Positions 1 to 8,725 are shown, counted from the first letter of the stretch. The stretch is 64,000 bases of DNA from an uncultured Eggerthellaceae bacterium (GCA_947626195.1 CANQRF010000001.1:62001-126000); one strand, 5' to 3'. Translations and numbers: made by a program. Notes: generated from the letters alone by a model not told the origin.

Positions 1-2
1 AG

Positions 3-539
3 CTCCCCCTGCTTGAATCGCTCATGCCGAATCCGTCCGAGATGACCGAATGGGAGACCGCCTGGGCGGCGGACGGCATGCCGGTCGGCGAACACGAGAG
101 TCCGGCCGGCCCGCAGTCCACGGTGCTCGAGATGGCTCTCGCCGGTTGCGCCATCGCCAACGACGGCCTCATCATGCAGCCCTACCTCGTGGAGGGCATC
201 TACAACGCCGAGGGGGTGCAATCGTTTTCCGCGAGGCCCTCGCGCTTCCTCGAGGCAGTGAGCGCTGCGACGGCGGAGCGGGTCCGCGACGTGCTCGCGG
301 ATGTGGTCGCGGGCGGCACCGGAACGGCGGCGGCCCTTCCCGACGTCACCGTGGCAGGCAAGACGGGCACGGCGGAGCGCGGCGACGGCACCGACAACAG
401 CTGGTTCGTCGGCATGGCGCCGGCAAACGATGCCCGCGTGGTCGTCTCCATCGTGGTTGAAAAGGGCGATTCGGGCACCGGCGCTGCGCGCGCCCATGAT
501 GTGCTCGCCACTGCTTTGCGTGTGACGGGCGGTCAATAA
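3..539 (+). CDS. pbpA: Penicillin-binding protein, C-terminal part (PbpA-like transpeptidase)
   Basis: This is the 3' end of a class B penicillin-binding protein; the frame is open to the left edge, so the start lies outside the window. The visible 179 residues cover the end of the transpeptidase domain. The KTGTAE box (KTG active-site triad element) is encoded near bases 360-377. The protein cross-links peptidoglycan stem peptides outside the membrane. The PASTA kinase PknB follows 90 bp downstream, matching the conserved actinobacterial rodA-pbpA-pknB order, which supports the PbpA name over FtsI. The serine active-site motifs are upstream and not visible. Confidence 0.88.
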   Translation, partial: LPLLESLMPNPSEMTEWETAWAADGMPVGEHESPAGPQSTVLEMALAGCAIANDGLIMQPYLVEGIYNAEGVQSFSARPSRFLEAVSAATAERVRDVLADVVAGGTGTAAALPDVTVAGKTGTAERGDGTDNSWFVGMAPANDARVVVSIVVEKGDSGTGAARAHDVLATALRVTGGQ

Positions 540-629
540 TGACATGTGTGCTATAGTGATTATGTTTGCGCAATTCGCATCAAATACTACAGAAACGCCG
601 TTCGCATGTGAGTAAAAGGAGCAGACAAA

Positions 630-2657
630 GTGGCGACAAACACTGGGATGACAGGCAGGGTATTAGGGGAACGCTACCTGATCGAGGATCGAATCGGAAT
701 CGGCGGCATGGCCGAGGTCTACCGCGCGCAAGATCGCGTGCTCTCTCGCTTGGTGGCGGTGAAGATCATGCTTCCGCAATTCGCAGCCGACGCCGATTTC
801 ACGCGCCGCTTTCGTCAAGAGGCCGCGGCCGCGGCGAATCTCTCGAGCCCCTATATCGTCAATGTCTATGACTGGGGCGAGGACAAAAACACCTACTACA
901 TCGTGATGGAGTACGTGCGCGGCTCCGACTTGAAGACCGCCATCTCGCAACGGGGCGCGATCAACCAGCGCAAGGTCGCCGAGATCGGCAGCCAGGTGTG
1001 CCAGGCGCTCTCCGCCGCGCACAACCAAGATATCATCCATCGCGACATCAAGCCGCAAAACATCATGATCCGCCCCGACGGCAACGTGAAGGTGATGGAT
1101 TTCGGCATCGCGCATGCGAAGAACTCGCTGAACGACCAGACCGTCTCGGTGCTGGGAACGGCCCACTATATCTCGCCCGAGCAGGCCCAGGGCAAAGAGC
1201 TCACCGCCGCGAGCGACATCTACTCCCTCGGCGTGGTGCTCTATGAGGCCGCCACGGGCAAGCTCCCCTTCGACGGCCCCGACGCCGTGTCGGTTGCCAT
1301 GATGCAGGTGAACGACCAGCCGGTTCCGCCACGCGAGATCAACCCCTCGATCAGCCCCGACCTCGAGGCGATCATCATGTGCGCCATGGCGAAGAACCCG
1401 CAGAACCGTTTCGCCACCGCGAACGACATGCGCGCTGCCTTGAACGACTTTCTCGCCGGGCGCCCTCTGAAGCCCTTCAACGTGAACAACGGCAACGCCG
1501 AAACGCAGCTGCTCAATTCGGTCGGCGCAGGTGCGGCGGCCGGCGCGGGCGCCACGGTGGCCTACGGCAACGCCGCCGAGACGCGCGTGATGACCGGCGT
1601 CTCCCCGCAGCAGGCAGCAGGGTCGATGGTCGATGCCACGCAGACCCTGCCGAGCAACCTCGGGCGCAGCGGAGGCATCGGCTCCTCCCCGGCGAATTTC
1701 CGCGCCGAGCCGCCGAAGAAGAGCAACGGTAAGCTCATCGTCGGCATCATCATCGCCATCGTGGCCGCCTTGGCCGTTATCGGCGGCGTGGCGTGGGCGT
1801 TTCTCGGCGGCGGAGGCGGCAACGGCGAACCGGTGCCGAACGTCATCGGCCTCACCCTCGACGAAGCGACCGCCGAGCTGCAAACGCAGGGCTTCGACGT
1901 GGGCTCGATCACCGAGGGGTATGACGAAGAGGCCGAGCCTGGAACGATCATCAAGCAAGACCCCGCGGCGGAGGCGAAACGTGAGCTTGGCACGAAAGTC
2001 AATCTCACGGTTTCCCAAGGCGCTGAGATGGTGAAGGTGCCCGACCTGTCGAATATGACCGCTGAGCAGGCAAAGTCGGCGCTCGACAAGGCCGGACTCG
2101 TCGCCTCGGCGGGTGATCCCGAATACAACAAGGACGTCGAGAAGGGCCACGTGTTCAAGCAGGATCCCGCGAAGGACACCGAGGTGAAGAAGGGCTCCGT
2201 CGTCACCTACGTGCTTTCCTTAGGCCCTGACATCATCGCCATCCCGAGCGTGGTGGGAAGCGACCAGCAGAGTGCGACGAGGACGCTTGAGGATGCGGGC
2301 TTCGTCGTGAACGTGCAATCTAGCGGCTACAGCAGCTCGGCAGCGAAGGGCACGGTGACGAGCCAAGATCCTTCCGCCAACTCGCGCCTCGAGCAGGGCG
2401 GCACGGTGACGATCTATGTGAGCGAAGGACCTCAGCCCGAACCTCCGGATGTCGAAGGAATGTACGAACAGGAAGCGATAGATGCCCTCACCGATGCTGG
2501 CTTCAAGTACGATGTTGAAAGAGGCCCAAGTGACACGGTAGATGCTGGCCGTGTATTCGGATACGAATTACAGGCAAACGGAGTGGTTACTATTTTGGTA
2601 AGCACTGGCCCGGGTTCGCAAGGAACAGGTGAAAACGAAAATCCATCCCTTCAGTGA
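630..2657 (+). CDS. pknB: Serine/threonine protein kinase PknB with PASTA domains
   Basis: This is a 675-residue membrane kinase. The cytoplasmic kinase domain has a glycine loop at residues 22-31, catalytic Lys45, HRD at 127-129 and DFG at 147-149. An Ala/Gly-rich juxtamembrane linker leads to one membrane helix at about 349-372. Four PASTA repeats of about 60-67 residues follow (about 380-664); these bind muropeptides or lipid II in the family. The start is GTG at 630, chosen for the AAAAGGAG site at 614-621. It links cell-wall status to division and wall synthesis and sits directly after pbpA. The fourth PASTA repeat is shorter and more diverged, and its DNA (from about 2440) is less GC-rich than the rest of the gene. 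Confidence 0.95.
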   Translation: MATNTGMTGRVLGERYLIEDRIGIGGMAEVYRAQDRVLSRLVAVKIMLPQFAADADFTRRFRQEAAAAANLSSPYIVNVYDWGEDKNTYYIVMEYVRGSDLKTAISQRGAINQRKVAEIGSQVCQALSAAHNQDIIHRDIKPQNIMIRPDGNVKVMDFGIAHAKNSLNDQTVSVLGTAHYISPEQAQGKELTAASDIYSLGVVLYEAATGKLPFDGPDAVSVAMMQVNDQPVPPREINPSISPDLEAIIMCAMAKNPQNRFATANDMRAALNDFLAGRPLKPFNVNNGNAETQLLNSVGAGAAAGAGATVAYGNAAETRVMTGVSPQQAAGSMVDATQTLPSNLGRSGGIGSSPANFRAEPPKKSNGKLIVGIIIAIVAALAVIGGVAWAFLGGGGGNGEPVPNVIGLTLDEATAELQTQGFDVGSITEGYDEEAEPGTIIKQDPAAEAKRELGTKVNLTVSQGAEMVKVPDLSNMTAEQAKSALDKAGLVASAGDPEYNKDVEKGHVFKQDPAKDTEVKKGSVVTYVLSLGPDIIAIPSVVGSDQQSATRTLEDAGFVVNVQSSGYSSSAAKGTVTSQDPSANSRLEQGGTVTIYVSEGPQPEPPDVEGMYEQEAIDALTDAGFKYDVERGPSDTVDAGRVFGYELQANGVVTILVSTGPGSQGTGENENPSLQ

Positions 2658-2714
2658 GGCTCGTCTGGTTGAGATGGATCTCTTTTCACGCAATCTGAGA
2701 ACGGTCTGCATGGG

Positions 2715-2741
2715 AAAGGGCGCCGCGGCGGCGCCCTTTTT
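2715..2741 (+). terminator. Rho-independent terminator after pknB
   Basis: A perfect 10-bp stem (2715-2724 with 2730-2739) has a 5-nt loop and is followed by T residues. It lies about 60 bp after the pknB stop and should end the pbpA-pknB transcript. Confidence 0.85.
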
Positions 2742-2887
2742 ACTCAGCAGCAACATCCGAGCGTCGATGCTTTCTCGAACCGGTGCTGCTTTCTCTCAGC
2801 AATCCGGCCTCGGTAACGGCACGGTTGCGGCTCGACATACCTGAAAAAACGATTCAAGAAAAGACTTTTTTTCGAGAATTTTGCGTG

Positions 2888-2893
2888 TATAGT
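2888..2893 (+). promoter_or_regulatory. Possible -10 box for the RNA candidate
   Basis: TATAGT at 2888-2893 would place transcription start near 2900, just where the closing helix of the RNA candidate begins. The matching -35 (around 2865-2870, T-rich) is poor, so this is weak support. Confidence 0.35.
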
Positions 2894-2900
2894 TCAAATC

Positions 2901-3112
2901 AGTCCTGATTCCGTCACACACTGCGATGGACCGACGTTACATTTGAGGGAGCTTTAGAATTGCGGGTGGAATGGGGATTCGTGTCCGTTGATACGAAAGC
3001 CAGGAATCTCGCTGCGAGCACCCACCTTCCAGGGTGGGTTCATCCTTCTGGCGGTCAGGGCTTCATCAGATGAATTGTGCCGACACCATTCGATGTCGGC
3101 ACAATTGTTTTT
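2901..3112 (+). ncRNA. Candidate structured small RNA (6S-like architecture possible)
   Basis: Three things are visible. First, a 10-bp closing helix including G-U pairs joins about 2901-2910 (AGTCCTGATT) with 3053-3062 (GGTCAGGGCT). Second, there is internal structure, including a 7-bp hairpin (ACCCACC with GGTGGGT, near 3021-3040) and a nested TTCGT/ACGAA stem. Third, a 13-bp perfect terminator hairpin follows. No reading frame here looks coding. The next gene has its own promoter downstream, so this is probably an independent transcript of about 160-210 nt, not a leader. The size, long-range closing helix and AGTCCTGAT-type 5' end recall 6S RNA, but the central bubble cannot be shown by eye. 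An unknown riboswitch-like element is the alternative. Confidence 0.45.
3073..3112 (+). terminator. Strong intrinsic terminator of the RNA candidate
   Basis: A perfect 13-bp stem (3073-3085 with 3094-3106) encloses an 8-nt loop and is followed by GTTTTT. It sits well upstream of the flavoprotein promoter at 3194, so it ends a transcript that starts earlier, most likely the RNA candidate. Confidence 0.85.
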
Positions 3113-3193
3113 CGCACATCGATCGAGACCCCGTGCAACCACAGGATGCGTCTCGCGCCACCTCATCGGTAGAGCGCGCGGAAACGCCACCGA

Positions 3194-3222
3194 TTGAATC
3201 CCCATCACAAAATCTCTATAAT
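3194..3222 (+). promoter_or_regulatory. Sigma-70-type promoter for the Tat flavoprotein
   Basis: TTGAAT (3194-3199) and TATAAT (3217-3222) are separated by exactly 17 bp, which predicts a start near 3229. A 9-bp inverted repeat (3228-3236 with 3249-3257) lies right at that start and could be an operator or a 5' mRNA hairpin. Confidence 0.75.
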
Positions 3223-3306
3223 TCCCCATGAGAGAGGAAACGGGACGTCTCTCTCATCCATCAAGGCATTCTGCCTATGCCACGTTTCTCAGGAGGAGGG
3301 AAAACC

Positions 3307-5103
3307 ATGGAACTCAACCGTCGTCAATTCTTGAAGGGCGCCGTCGCCACAGGAGCCATCGCCGCAGCAGGTGCGGGCCTTGCGGCATGTGCGCCGAGCG
3401 GCGGCAGCTCAAGTGCCGCGAGCACCACGCCGTCGAACACCTCTTCGGGAAGCACCGCTTCCACCGAGACCGTTCTCACCGCCGACACCTACGCGAACAT
3501 GAAGTGGAGCTTCATGATTCCACCCGAGCCGGTCACCGATTCCGAGATCGCAGAGACATACACGCACGACATCGTCATCGTGGGTGCCGGCCTCGCCGGC
3601 ATGACGTGCGCGGTCGCGGCTGCCGAGCAAGGCGCCGACGTCATCGTCTTCTCAGCGAGCTCCCGCCCGATCTCCCGCGGCGGCTCGAACCATGCCATCG
3701 GCACGCAATATCAAAAGCAGATGGGCATCGACTACAACGCCGACACCTCCGCCCCGATCGTCCACGACGAGCAGACCTTCGGCTCCTACTTCATGGACAA
3801 GCAGAAATGGGAGCGCTGGGTGAACAACTCGGGCGCATCGATGGACTGGGTCATCGAGAAGATGGAATCCCAAGGGCTGAAGGTCAGCCTCGAGCCGGGC
3901 TACACCGACGCCGAGAACCTGCTCACTATCCCCCCCGCTTCCCACAACTTCTGGAACGACGAGCAGCCCTTCGGCGCCCTCTTCGGCGCACCGCTTCAAG
4001 CTCAGGCGTATGGCACCATCTTCACCGACGAGATGGGCAAGGAGATCCATTTCAAGACCGTTGCGAAATACCTCATCCGCGAGGACAACAACACCGGCCG
4101 CGTCTCCGGCGTCGTGGCGCAGCGCGAGGACGGCTCCTACGTGAAATACGTGGCGAACAAGGCCGTCGTGCTCGCAACCGGCGACTTCTCGAAGGATCCC
4201 GACATGATGGCCTGCTACAGCCCTTGGGCGTGGGAGCAGTTCAAGGAAGACCTCACCATGGATCCGACGGTCGACTACGACGTGGAGCTGAGCTACAACG
4301 GGCTCATGCCGGGCGACGGCCAGAAGATGGGCCTGTGGATCGGCGCCGCGTGGCAGAAGACCTATCCCGTTGCCCCGATGATCAACGGCGGCGCGGCAGG
4401 GCCGTCCCACGACGTCATCTCGAACTTCTGGGGCCTCAACATGGACATCGACGGCAAGCGCTACCAGAACGAGTGCACAAATTTCGCCTACGGCGCCCTC
4501 TCCATGCTCAACCTCCCGCAGAAGACGGCGTTTTCCGTTTGGAGCGTGGACTACGCCAAGACGCGCGACCAGTGGGAGCAGTTCGGCTGCACCGTCGGGA
4601 ACGTGAACGGCATCATGCCGCTGACCCCCGATGAGCTCATCGCCTCATGGGACGCCAGCGTCGAGGACAATGGCGGCGGCCTCGGAACCGGCGCGACCTA
4701 CTACAAGGCCGACACCATCGAGGAGCTCGTCGACCAGATGGAGGGCATCAACAAGGAGCAGGCGCTCGAGACCATCAAGAACTACACCGAGTACGCGAAG
4801 GCCGGCAATGACCCCGAGTACCACGTGAACCCCGACATCCTCTATCCGATCGAGACTCCGCCGTTCTACGGCGCGAAGAAGGTCGGCTCGACGTTTCTGA
4901 CCGTGTGCGGCGGTCTGCGCACCAACGAGAAGATGCAGGTCTGCGACGCCGACGATCAGCCGATCGAGGGCCTCTACAACACCGGCATCATGACGGGCGA
5001 CTTCTACGCCAACTGCTACAACTTCGTCATGCCTGGCCAGAACCTCGGCGGCGTGTGCGGCACGCTCTCCTATCTGCTCGGCCTCGACTTGGCGAAACTG
5101 TAA
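3307..5103 (+). CDS. Tat-exported lipoprotein FAD-dependent reductase (fumarate/urocanate reductase family)
   Basis: The 598-residue protein starts at ATG 3307 after a strong AGGAGGG site at 3292-3299. The signal has the twin-arginine motif RRQFLKG (residues 5-11) and a lipobox LAAC with Cys28, so it is probably folded in the cytoplasm, exported by Tat and lipid-anchored outside. A Ser/Thr-rich linker (about 31-55) precedes the FAD Rossmann domain with GAGLAG at 93-98. The C-terminal half continues the FAD_binding_2 fold, including the GDGQKMGLWIGAA segment. No flavocytochrome haem domain or covalent-FMN domain is visible, so electrons must come from a separate donor. Such proteins are amplified in Eggerthellaceae and reduce varied organic acceptors; the substrate here cannot be read from sequence. 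Confidence 0.9.
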   Translation: MELNRRQFLKGAVATGAIAAAGAGLAACAPSGGSSSAASTTPSNTSSGSTASTETVLTADTYANMKWSFMIPPEPVTDSEIAETYTHDIVIVGAGLAGMTCAVAAAEQGADVIVFSASSRPISRGGSNHAIGTQYQKQMGIDYNADTSAPIVHDEQTFGSYFMDKQKWERWVNNSGASMDWVIEKMESQGLKVSLEPGYTDAENLLTIPPASHNFWNDEQPFGALFGAPLQAQAYGTIFTDEMGKEIHFKTVAKYLIREDNNTGRVSGVVAQREDGSYVKYVANKAVVLATGDFSKDPDMMACYSPWAWEQFKEDLTMDPTVDYDVELSYNGLMPGDGQKMGLWIGAAWQKTYPVAPMINGGAAGPSHDVISNFWGLNMDIDGKRYQNECTNFAYGALSMLNLPQKTAFSVWSVDYAKTRDQWEQFGCTVGNVNGIMPLTPDELIASWDASVEDNGGGLGTGATYYKADTIEELVDQMEGINKEQALETIKNYTEYAKAGNDPEYHVNPDILYPIETPPFYGAKKVGSTFLTVCGGLRTNEKMQVCDADDQPIEGLYNTGIMTGDFYANCYNFVMPGQNLGGVCGTLSYLLGLDLAKL

Positions 5104-5180
5104 GCCCAGGAGGCCCTCGGCCCAGGCAGGCCGCATCTTCGGAATCTCGCGCAGCGCGCAAACACACACAAGACGATTGA

Positions 5181-5213
5181 ACCGCGGGGGCTCTCAGAGC
5201 TCCCGCGGTCTTG
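5181..5213 (+). terminator. Probable terminator after the flavoprotein
   Basis: A stem of about 12-13 bp (5181-5194 with 5197-5209, one mismatch) lies about 80 bp after the stop codon. The T tract is short, so efficiency is uncertain. Confidence 0.55.
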
Positions 5214-5483
5214 CGCCCCTAATTATCCCTCGATTAGACAAATCCAACTTTTAATCGACGGGAGGTACTTACTTCTTTCGAGTTACGAAATTTCTGTTTC
5301 GTGAAACATAGCCCTGTCTTTTGCAGGAAGAGTGCGCATCATGCACCTGCCGCCCCTATCTTACGGCGAATCGCATGAAGCGGATGTCATCCCTGTTGCC
5401 GAATATCCCCATTGGCTGACACGTGGGAGTTATCCAAGAATCTACGAGATTGCGCCCCCTCTGTCCCTCATCATGCTATGAAA

Positions 5484-5526
5484 TTGAGCAAAAATGCTCA
5501 GTTATTGAGCATTTTTGCTCAATAAC
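5484..5526. promoter_or_regulatory. Nested TGAGCA/TGCTCA palindromes, likely operator
   Basis: The 17-bp arm at 5484-5500 is repeated inverted at 5506-5522. Each arm is itself a hairpin (TGAGCA-AAAA-TGCTCA), and the longer repeat GTTATTGAGC/GCTCAATAAC spans 5501-5526. A possible -10 (TACTAT or TATATT) follows within 15 bp, and the ATPase start is 57 bp downstream. The arrangement suits binding of a dimeric repressor over the promoter. The regulator is unknown. Confidence 0.6.
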
Positions 5527-5583
5527 TGATACTATATTGCCCATCCGCCGGTCTCCGCGTCAACCAAAGGAGATGAGACGCCG

Positions 5584-6774
5584 ATGTATGAGAGGTTCAT
5601 CGTCAACACGCTCAGGGTGCGCGTCGGGGAGAAGCGCCATCACATCCAGATGCTCATCGGCCCCCGCCAGACGGGCAAGACCACCGCGTTGAGGCAGCTG
5701 CTCTCGCACGTCGAGATACCCGCCCATAGCGCGGCCACGAGCATCGACACATCGAGCCGCGATTGGCTGCGCGCCCAGTGGCACGTCGCGCGCACCATGG
5801 CCGCCGCAAGCCCCGAGAAATGCGCGCTGCTCGTCATCGATGAGATCCAGCTGATCGACCAATGGTCCGCGGTGGTGAAGGAGCTGTGGGACGAAGACGC
5901 GTGGAACGACGTCGACCTGAGGGTCGTGCTGTCGGGCTCGTCCTCGCTGCTGCTCCAGCACGGCCTCGCCGAGAGCCTCACCGGGAGGTTCGAGCTCATC
6001 CGCTGCCCCCACTGGAGCCTGAGCGAATGCGAGGCGGCGTTCGGGTACGGCCTTGACGACTACCTCATGTACGGAGGGTATCCCGGCAGCGCGCAATTCA
6101 AGGACGACGATGCCCGCTGGCTCGACTACATGGTCGACTCCGTCATCGAGCCGAGCATCTCGAAGGACGTCATCGCGCTCGAGTCCATACACAAGCCGGC
6201 GCTCATGCGGCGGCTCTTCTACTTTGGAGCGCCCTATTCCGCCCAGGAGCTCTCGTATCGGAAGATGCTGGGACAGCTCGACGATGCGGGGAACACGACC
6301 ACGATCGCGCATTATCTCGATTTGCTCGGCGATGCGGGGCTGCTGTGCGCGCTGTCGAAGTACGATCCCAAGCTGCTCCGGAAGCGGACGAGCTCGCCGC
6401 GGCTCCTCGTCTACGATCCCTCGCTCATGACTGCCACGTATGGCGCTTATAGGCCGTTTCTCATCACCGATCCGGAACGAAAGGGCCATCTTGTGGAGAC
6501 GGCCGTGGGCGCCAACCTGCTGCGCCGCGCAAAGCAGGAGCACTTCGAGCTCTTCTGGTGGCGCGATGGAAACGACGAGGTTGATTTCGTGGCTTCCCAA
6601 GGGGACGAGGTGATCGCCATCGAGGTCAAGAGCGGCCGCGTGAAATCGACGCGCGGGCTCACGGCGTTCATCAATCGCTATCCGACGGCGCGGCCTCTCA
6701 TCATCGGCTCCCATGACCACCTGCTCGAAGACTTCCTCGCCAGCGACAAGCCGCTGTTCGAGCTTGCCCGCTGA
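5584..6774 (+). CDS. AAA-type ATPase with C-terminal DUF4143 domain
   Basis: The 396-residue protein starts at ATG 5584 after AAAGGAG (5566-5572). The Walker A motif GPRQTGKTT lies at about residues 22-30, Walker B is LVIDEIQ near 83-89, and a sensor-like SGSSSLLL follows. The C-terminal part has the DUF4143 pattern ending in EVDF...AIEVKSG, which resembles a PD-(D/E)XK nuclease core. The family is very widespread in gut bacteria. Its function is unproven; suggestions include regulation, DNA transactions or defence. It is preceded by the palindromic operator and has no operon partner. It is probably an accessory gene. Confidence 0.85.
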   Translation: MYERFIVNTLRVRVGEKRHHIQMLIGPRQTGKTTALRQLLSHVEIPAHSAATSIDTSSRDWLRAQWHVARTMAAASPEKCALLVIDEIQLIDQWSAVVKELWDEDAWNDVDLRVVLSGSSSLLLQHGLAESLTGRFELIRCPHWSLSECEAAFGYGLDDYLMYGGYPGSAQFKDDDARWLDYMVDSVIEPSISKDVIALESIHKPALMRRLFYFGAPYSAQELSYRKMLGQLDDAGNTTTIAHYLDLLGDAGLLCALSKYDPKLLRKRTSSPRLLVYDPSLMTATYGAYRPFLITDPERKGHLVETAVGANLLRRAKQEHFELFWWRDGNDEVDFVASQGDEVIAIEVKSGRVKSTRGLTAFINRYPTARPLIIGSHDHLLEDFLASDKPLFELAR

Positions 6775-6831
6775 TTCTGCCAAGGGGTTGGCTGCTGCTT
6801 CGTTGTGCCAAACTACCTTCCTCTCGTGAAA

Positions 6832-6866
6832 AGGCCGAGTCGCTTTTTTGTGAAGTAACTCGGCCT
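6832..6866 (-). terminator. Intrinsic terminator downstream of the flavoprotein relic
   Basis: A 9-bp stem (6832-6840 with 6858-6866) has a 17-nt loop. Read on the minus strand, the stem is followed by TTTT, so it serves the minus-strand gene ending at 6893. Confidence 0.6.
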
Positions 6867-6892
6867 CTCTAAAAAAGCTATTAAGTCAACTC

Positions 6893-7768
6893 CTATGCCA
6901 TATTTGCAAAATCCTGCGCTAAAAGCCGCGGGAATGTTAGGCAACATGCCCCATGGTTCTGGCCAAAAATCGTGAAACTGTAGTGGTTCGCATAGAAATC
7001 ACCAGTCATGATACCAACGTTATATAAGCCTTCGATCGGATTATCGTCCTCGTCGCAGACCTGCATATGCTCATTAGTTCTCAAGCCACCGCACACCGTC
7101 AAAAAGCACGGGACACTTCCAGCATGGAAATCATTGGTAATTTGAGATCGTGCTCCATAGAAAGGGCCTTCCGCAATAGGGAACAGATAATCGGGGTTAA
7201 CCAAATATTCTTCATCAAATCCCTGCTCGGCATATTTGTTATATGTGGCAATCGTTTCCAATGCATTCTCCGCATTGAGACCTTCAAGCTGTTTAACAAG
7301 CTCTTCAATGGTATCTGCTTTTGCCCAGTTGCCTTTTTCGACTTCATCTTCCCAGCGTTGAATCTCTTCTTCGGGCGTATACGGCATCGTTCCATTTGTG
7401 TTTTGATACGAGCATCCCCAATGAAGCCATCCATCGTTTCTGTATGCGTAAGCCTTATCCCAAATAAAATAAGCTTTTTGGTCCGGCTGCATGAGAATGG
7501 GATAAGCAGCGTGGGCAAAATTCGTGGTTTCAGCCATAAAACGTTTTCCGTCTTTGTTGAGGTTGATCCCCCAAAAATTTGCAGCGTAATGATATTTTGG
7601 CCCAATTGCACCACAGTTAATCATCGGTGCTGCTTCCGGAGCGTTTTGCCATGCAGCACCAACCCATAGACCCATCTTGTGTCCATCGCCAGGGAAGATT
7701 CCAACATAAGAATCAGACATATCAAGATAACGGTTCAGTGGGAGCGGATAGCTTTTTGCATGGTGCAA
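6893..7768 (-). pseudogene. 5'-truncated FAD-dependent reductase (C-terminal part only)
   Basis: The 291 residues match the C-terminal half of the flavoprotein at 3307-5103 (shared GDGHKMGLWVGAAW, FWGIN, TVCGGLRTNE and MTGDFYAN motifs). About 330 residues are missing: the Tat signal, the FAD GxGxxG loop and the first half of the fold. The apparent TTG start at 7768 has no ribosome site. Homology seems to begin just upstream of the GDGHKMG segment, and the divergent LysR start is only 66 bp away. A deletion joined the middle of the gene to the regulator's 5' region. The DNA is AT-richer than the other flavoprotein genes, suggesting separate acquisition. A functional product is unlikely. Confidence 0.8.
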
Positions 7769-7834
7769 TGAATTATTGCTTTTCGCGAGAAAATGCCTCG
7801 CTGTACCATTCTTAGTGCGTTCAAGGAGGGAGCT

Positions 7835-8725
7835 TTGACGTTAGAGCAAGTATACCTGTATGTGTTGGTGTGCGAATGCGGCTCTATTTCGCTCGCATCT
7901 AAACGTGCGTTCCTGTCACGCCAAGCAGTTTCTCAATCAATCATCAGCCTTGAAGAAGAACTCGGAACCCGGCTTCTTGAGCGGGACAATTCGGGGATTA
8001 GGCTTACTTCGCAAGGTTCATTTGTCTATGAGCAATGCAAGATTATTCTGGAAGCGAAGGATCGCATCGAGGTTAACACAACACTGCATAGCGCCTCTCA
8101 GACAGAAGCTTTGTCAATAGGGTTATCTCTTGGCGTTCTTGCCGCAATCGGCATTTCACGCTTTAAAAAACTTCAGGAAGATTTCCCTTCGATTAGGATC
8201 ACGCTCCATGATGATACTGATCTTGCTGTTGAGGCTAAGTTGCTTCAAGATGAATACGATATTGGATTTGTCATTGAGCCTGTTAACCGCAGCGACTTTG
8301 TCGTCCTTCCCCTCTATAAAGAGGAAAACTATTTGCGAGTATATAAAGGACATGCATTATTTGAGAATGAAAGGGTATCAATAGAAGATTTGACAGATCA
8401 AAAGTTTGTTTGTCCTGGGCCAGAGCAAAAATTTCATTACGGCTTCAGAGCTTGGTGCGAGGAAATAGGGATTCATCCCGACATTTTAGAGACGCAGCTT
8501 TGCACAGAATTCTCATCGATGGAGCTTTTAGCCATGCAAGAAAACGCGTTGTTTATGGCGCCTTCGCATATAGCAAAAATTGAGGCACCTTATGTAAAAT
8601 CATTCGAGCTTCCCGTTCCGATGTATTGGTCTGTTGCTCTTGCTGTCAAACGCGACAAAGCAATCACTTCAGGCATGCGCAAGTTCATCGATTACATCAA
8701 ATCATCGATGAACTTAAGCCAGTGA
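7835..8725 (+). CDS. LysR-family transcriptional regulator
   Basis: This is a 296-residue LysR regulator starting at TTG 7835, chosen because AAGGAGGG at 7823-7830 is ideally spaced. Residues 1-60 form the winged helix-turn-helix (LASKRAFLSRQAVSQSI region), followed by a periplasmic-binding-protein-like effector domain. It is divergent from the truncated flavoprotein, so it may once have controlled that gene. An imperfect palindrome, TTTTCGCGAGAAAA, lies in the 66-bp gap and could be its site. The gene is clearly AT-richer than the chromosome around it, like its neighbour, consistent with both arriving together. It may now be an orphan regulator. Confidence 0.85.
   Translation: MTLEQVYLYVLVCECGSISLASKRAFLSRQAVSQSIISLEEELGTRLLERDNSGIRLTSQGSFVYEQCKIILEAKDRIEVNTTLHSASQTEALSIGLSLGVLAAIGISRFKKLQEDFPSIRITLHDDTDLAVEAKLLQDEYDIGFVIEPVNRSDFVVLPLYKEENYLRVYKGHALFENERVSIEDLTDQKFVCPGPEQKFHYGFRAWCEEIGIHPDILETQLCTEFSSMELLAMQENALFMAPSHIAKIEAPYVKSFELPVPMYWSVALAVKRDKAITSGMRKFIDYIKSSMNLSQ

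Larger units (their letters stand above)
2658..3306. other. 649-bp intergenic stretch with RNA gene candidate and promoter
   Basis: No convincing protein gene is seen here. The stretch holds the pknB terminator (2715-2741), a candidate structured RNA (2901-3112) ending in its own terminator, a consensus-like promoter (3194-3222), and a 9-bp inverted repeat (3228-3236 with 3249-3257) at the presumed 5' end of the flavoprotein mRNA. About 110 bp between 2745 and 2855 show no recognisable signal. Confidence 0.6.
5104..5583. other. 480-bp intergenic region before the ATPase gene
   Basis: It contains the flavoprotein terminator, a small ACGAAA/TTTCGT inverted repeat at about 5286-5303, and the striking TGAGCA palindromes at 5484-5526. 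No protein-coding frame is credible. The stretch is less GC-rich than neighbouring genes. Confidence 0.6.

Noticed and set aside
663-2150. Long open frame antiparallel to pknB
   Set aside because: Typical high-GC shadow frame: biased composition, no motif, no ribosome site, fully inside a well-supported gene. Similar long shadows over the flavoprotein at 3307, the ATPase at 5584, the YhgE genes, dxs and aroC were rejected for the same reason.
2901-3062. T-box leader reading of the RNA candidate (GGGTGG near 2980)
   Set aside because: The T-box core would have to lie next to the terminator and continue as ACCGCG; here it is mid-element and does not match.
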